This document shows, in pieces, positions 35,612 to 38,005 of a DNA stretch of 38,005 nt. The stretch covers positions 1-38,005 of the forward strand of contig JAJYPP010000028.1 of NCBI GenBank assembly GCA_021795235.1, written 5' to 3'. The translations under genes and the position numbers were made by a program. How positions within the stretch are numbered: position 1 is the stretch's first letter; each line of letters begins with the position of its first letter. The notes under the pieces were generated by a model that had not been told where the DNA came from, did not search any database, and was given only the letters and a program-made list of their open reading frames with translations. Origin of the DNA: a bacterium (lineage in GTDB: Bacteria > Chloroflexota > Dormibacteria > Aeolococcales > Bog-877).

Positions 35612-36280
35612 TCAGCTGGGGACTCGCGCCGCCGGCTTGATCTGCGGCCCGGCGGTCGCCCACACCAGAAGCGAGATGTCGTGGCGCTGGTCAAGGTCGC
35701 TGCCGCCCATCCGCTCCCGGCGTTCCAAGCGCTCCGCCTCGAGCCTTGCCGGCAGCACGGCCGAGATCCGTTCCGCGGTGTAGAGGCGGTCGGCCACCGG
35801 CGGCCCGTGGTGACCCAGGTTGTCCAGGTGGTGGCCGACCACGAAGAGGTGACCGCCTGGAGGCAGGGCGTCGGTGGCCAGTTCCAGCACCCGAGCCAGT
35901 ACCGCGGTCTCGAAGTGCAGGTTGGCCATGACCACCAGGTCGTAGCTGCCGTCTGGGAGCCGGTACTCCAGCATGTCGGCCTGCACCCATTCCAGCTCGA
36001 GCGCTTCGGTCCGAGCCTGCTCGCGAGCCCTGGCGAGCCCGACCTCAGAGCCGTCGATCCCGGTCACCTCCCAGCCCTGGCGAGCGAGCCAGAGCGCGTT
36101 GCGGCCGCCACCACAACCCAGGTCCAGGGCCCTGCCCGGCTCCAGCGCGCCAGCCAGCTCCACCAGCAGGGGATCCGGATCGGTTGACCACTGGTGCTCG
36201 GCGTGAAGGCGGTCCCACGCTGAGGGCTGGCCGCCGCTGGTGGCATCCGGTCCCGACCCGGTGTCAGCCTCCACCTCCAC
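35612..36280 (-). CDS. Class I SAM-dependent methyltransferase
   Basis: The 222 residues show SAM motif I ALDLGCGGGRNALWLA (51-66), the acidic end of strand 2 TGIDGSEVG, motif VQADMLEYRLP and LPPGGHLFVVGHHLDN. The pattern (start WDRLHAEHQW, small size) matches TehB-like or SAM-dependent thiol/tellurite/drug methyltransferases. Substrate is unknown. It starts inside the 3' end of the marR gene (17-nt overlap), so the two are co-transcribed and probably belong to one detoxification response. Confidence 0.82.
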   Translation of the reverse strand: MEVEADTGSGPDATSGGQPSAWDRLHAEHQWSTDPDPLLVELAGALEPGRALDLGCGGGRNALWLARQGWEVTGIDGSEVGLARAREQARTEALELEWVQADMLEYRLPDGSYDLVVMANLHFETAVLARVLELATDALPPGGHLFVVGHHLDNLGHHGPPVADRLYTAERISAVLPARLEAERLERRERMGGSDLDQRHDISLLVWATAGPQIKPAARVPS

Positions 36281-36788
36281 CTCCCCGGGTGTCGGTGAGG
36301 CCCAGCACCTTCTCCAGACCCTCCAGAGCCCGCTCCAAGCGACCGTACTGGTCCCGGCCGAGCACTCCCATCAGCCACTCCTCGTGCAGCTGCGCTCGGC
36401 CCTCAACCTCCGCGGCGAGATCGCTGCCGACCTGGGTGAGCCGCAGGCACCGGGTGCGCCGGTCGGAGGGATCGAGGCTGCTGGTGACCAGGCCGCGCGC
36501 CTCCAGCGCGTCCGCAACATGCTTCACGTTCATGGGGTCGGTCCCGATGTCCCGCGCCGCGGCTCGGACTCCGAGCCCTGGCCGCTCCGCCAGCGCTCGC
36601 AGCACCGCCGCTTGGGGTGGGGCCAGTTCCAGGTCTGCGATCCGGGCCGCCCAGGTGGCGCGGAGCCTCCTCTGGCTTCGGCCGAAACGGAAACCCAGGC
36701 CGGCGTGAAGAGCCGTCGCCGTCGGCGCGGCTGCGCCGACCGCGACCCCTGCTTCAGCCGTCGGGCCGGTGGGCTGGGTCAAGGCCAT
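36264..36788 (-). CDS. MarR-family transcriptional regulator
   Basis: The 174 residues have a winged helix core at about 50-130: LELAPPQAAVLRALAERPGLGVRAAARDIG, the recognition helix region DPMNVKHVADALEARGLV and the wing SLDPSDRRTRCLRLT (cited in pieces). The flanking helices that form the dimer are present. The end is a Gly run produced by the overlap with the methyltransferase gene. ATG 36788 directly follows GGAGG. A TTG two codons later has ideal spacing to it and may be the true start. Upstream, CAAAG (36811-36815) and CTTTG (36824-36828) flank 8 nt, and TTGACA (36832-36827) is nearby, so self-control is plausible. Confidence 0.88.
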   Translation of the reverse strand: MALTQPTGPTAEAGVAVGAAAPTATALHAGLGFRFGRSQRRLRATWAARIADLELAPPQAAVLRALAERPGLGVRAAARDIGTDPMNVKHVADALEARGLVTSSLDPSDRRTRCLRLTQVGSDLAAEVEGRAQLHEEWLMGVLGRDQYGRLERALEGLEKVLGLTDTRGGGGGG

Positions 36789-36965
36789 CCTCCGCTGGCT
36801 CCTGGTTCGTCAAAGCTGACAGTCTTTGTCAACCGCGTCCCTCCCATGACCAGGTTCTCGCCTTGCGGCGACAGGAGGGGCGACTAGACCCGGGAGTCCC
36901 ACCCGGAGCGACGCGGAAGCTCCCGCCAGTGAGCCAGACCTCGGCAAACGCTTGCGGTCTGCGTC

Positions 36966-38005
36966 TCATCTGGCGACCTCATCGGTGCGCCGCCGATCTG
37001 TTAGATCGCCTACAGGCATTGTCGTAGCGCCTGCTGCTACCGCTCTCGACCACCGGTACCGCTGGCACTCGACGAGAGCCCCCCACGGCGAGCCCTTGCG
37101 CCATCGTTGACGCCACGGGGGATACCCGTCGGCGGCGATGAGCCGCTCCTCCGCGAGGGTCTTCGTCAAGCGTTTCGCGATCCCGGACGACTTCGAGCGC
37201 GCTCCTTCTGTAGGCGTACTCTTCTCGTCCGCGGCTGCTGCCGCTTCCGTTAGACCTTCTCTGAGTCTGCTGATCCTCTTGCGGGTGGTGGGATCGAATC
37301 GCTCGCAATGCCCGAGCGCCCGCCTGCCGATCACCTTGGCCGCCGCCTGGTGCACCGACAGCCCCTCATCGGCCTGGAAGCGCCAGCGCCCCATGGCCGA
37401 GGTGAACGCCGGGTTCGCCACGCTCCAGGCCACCCCGACCTTGACGGCCCTGCGCACCACCGCCTCCAGCACCTTCTCGTAGGCGAACCCGGCACTCATC
37501 CGGTTGAAGGACCGGTTGGTGTCGTGGTCCTTGGCGAAGCCGAGGCCCTCGAAGGCCAGCGGTTTCCCGATCTGGACAGCGGCGTCACAGGCGAGTTTGG
37601 CGACCACACCGGCGAGATAGTCCCGTCGGCCGGTCGAGCCCTGGGTCCAGTCGGGGACCTTGATCCATAGCACCCCGTTGCCGACCCCGATGTGACACTC
37701 GCCGGGGTACTTGGCCAGGTTCGTCGGCTGGGGCAGGCAGAAGCCCTTCGGGAATCGCTCGCGGTTACCGCGGGAATCGAGGTTGTAGAACGCCAGACCG
37801 TCGGGGTTGGTGTCGAAGGCGAGGACCCCCCGTGCCAGGTCGGGCTTCACCGGCTGCCTACCACTCGGGCCGGTGACATGCGCTCGCAGGAGTTCCCCGT
37901 CGCGCATCAACTCCACCGAGTAGGCGTCACCACTGGCCACCCATGCGCCGAGCAGTGCGCGGTACTTCTCCGGCACCCACAGATCCCCCTCGACGCGCGG
38001 GGCGC
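36966..38005 (-). CDS. TnpB-like (IS605 OrfB-type) RuvC-fold protein, 5' end outside the window
   Basis: The frame is open to the right edge; the first internal GTG (37976) would give 336 residues. From that GTG, D55 in VLAFDTNPDGLA matches RuvC-I and E143 in LAFEGLGF matches RuvC-II. The NPAFTSAMGRW stretch stands where TnpB has TSQxCxxCG. The RuvC-III position reads GLSVHQAAAKVIGRRALG, with H209 in place of the usual Asp of DxNAA. The Cys4 zinc finger is missing. This fits a divergent TnpB-related subfamily. A basic tail of about 110 residues follows. Nuclease activity is uncertain. Confidence 0.78.
   Translation of the reverse strand, partial: APRVEGDLWVPEKYRALLGAWVASGDAYSVELMRDGELLRAHVTGPSGRQPVKPDLARGVLAFDTNPDGLAFYNLDSRGNRERFPKGFCLPQPTNLAKYPGECHIGVGNGVLWIKVPDWTQGSTGRRDYLAGVVAKLACDAAVQIGKPLAFEGLGFAKDHDTNRSFNRMSAGFAYEKVLEAVVRRAVKVGVAWSVANPAFTSAMGRWRFQADEGLSVHQAAAKVIGRRALGHCERFDPTTRKRISRLREGLTEAAAAADEKSTPTEGARSKSSGIAKRLTKTLAEERLIAADGYPPWRQRWRKGSPWGALVECQRYRWSRAVAAGATTMPVGDLTDRRRTDEVAR

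Overview
This is a GC-rich bacterial chromosome segment. It carries a complete-looking division cluster read leftward, housekeeping operons, two cyclic-di-GMP enzymes, an efflux and cell-wall block, and traces of IS200/IS605-type (TnpB/omega-RNA) elements. The protein sequences do not fix the phylum. FtsA, MraZ, class B PBP, SEDS and POTRA-type FtsQ genes together with high GC fit a deep-branching, Terrabacteria-like lineage (Chloroflexota/Dormibacterota-like). They fit typical Actinobacteria less well, because those usually lack FtsA. This placement is inference.

Layout. 1-1751 (+): the end of an unknown gene and thiC. 2429-15081 (-): the dcw cluster, transcribed mraZ-rsmH-ftsL-ftsI-mraY-ftsW-murG-murC/mpl-ftsQ-ftsA-ftsZ from a clear promoter at 15168-15196. 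murE, murF, murD and murB are missing, and the ligase in the murC position has Mpl-type signatures. 15455-15845 (-): RNase P RNA. 15888-18168: a small membrane protein, then a DinB/SnoaL protein divergent from an ArsR-type regulator. 18347-21004 (-): a tightly overlapped operon trpD-trmK-zinc ribbon-rnhA. 21094-22147: an alpha/beta hydrolase and a small zinc-finger gene. 22195-22655: a tnpB-less IS605-type right end with an omega-RNA-like scaffold. 22656-27183 (-): a PAS-GGDEF and a GAF-HD-GYP-GAF-GGDEF protein. 27420-27958: an unusually structured non-coding segment. 27974-28426 (-): a four-helix membrane protein. 28427-29418: no gene seen. 29419-33590 (+): a GT51 glycosyltransferase and a three-gene MacAB-like ABC exporter. 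33978-35564 (+): a DHA2-type MFS exporter behind a three-half-site repeat. 35612-36788 (-): a MarR regulator and a methyltransferase. 36966-38005 (-): a TnpB-like protein running off the window.

How the genes work together. The dcw block makes lipid II (MraY, MurG), polymerises and cross-links septal peptidoglycan (FtsW, FtsI) and builds the divisome (FtsZ, FtsA, FtsQ, FtsL). The GT51 enzyme adds a further glycan polymerase. The two GGDEF proteins set cyclic-di-GMP, and one of them can probably also degrade it. Many neighbours overlap by GTGA/ATGA, which shows translational coupling. The most unusual material is non-coding: the IS605 end at 22.2 kb, and the structured region at 27.4-27.96 kb that shares a 10-nt hairpin sequence with it.
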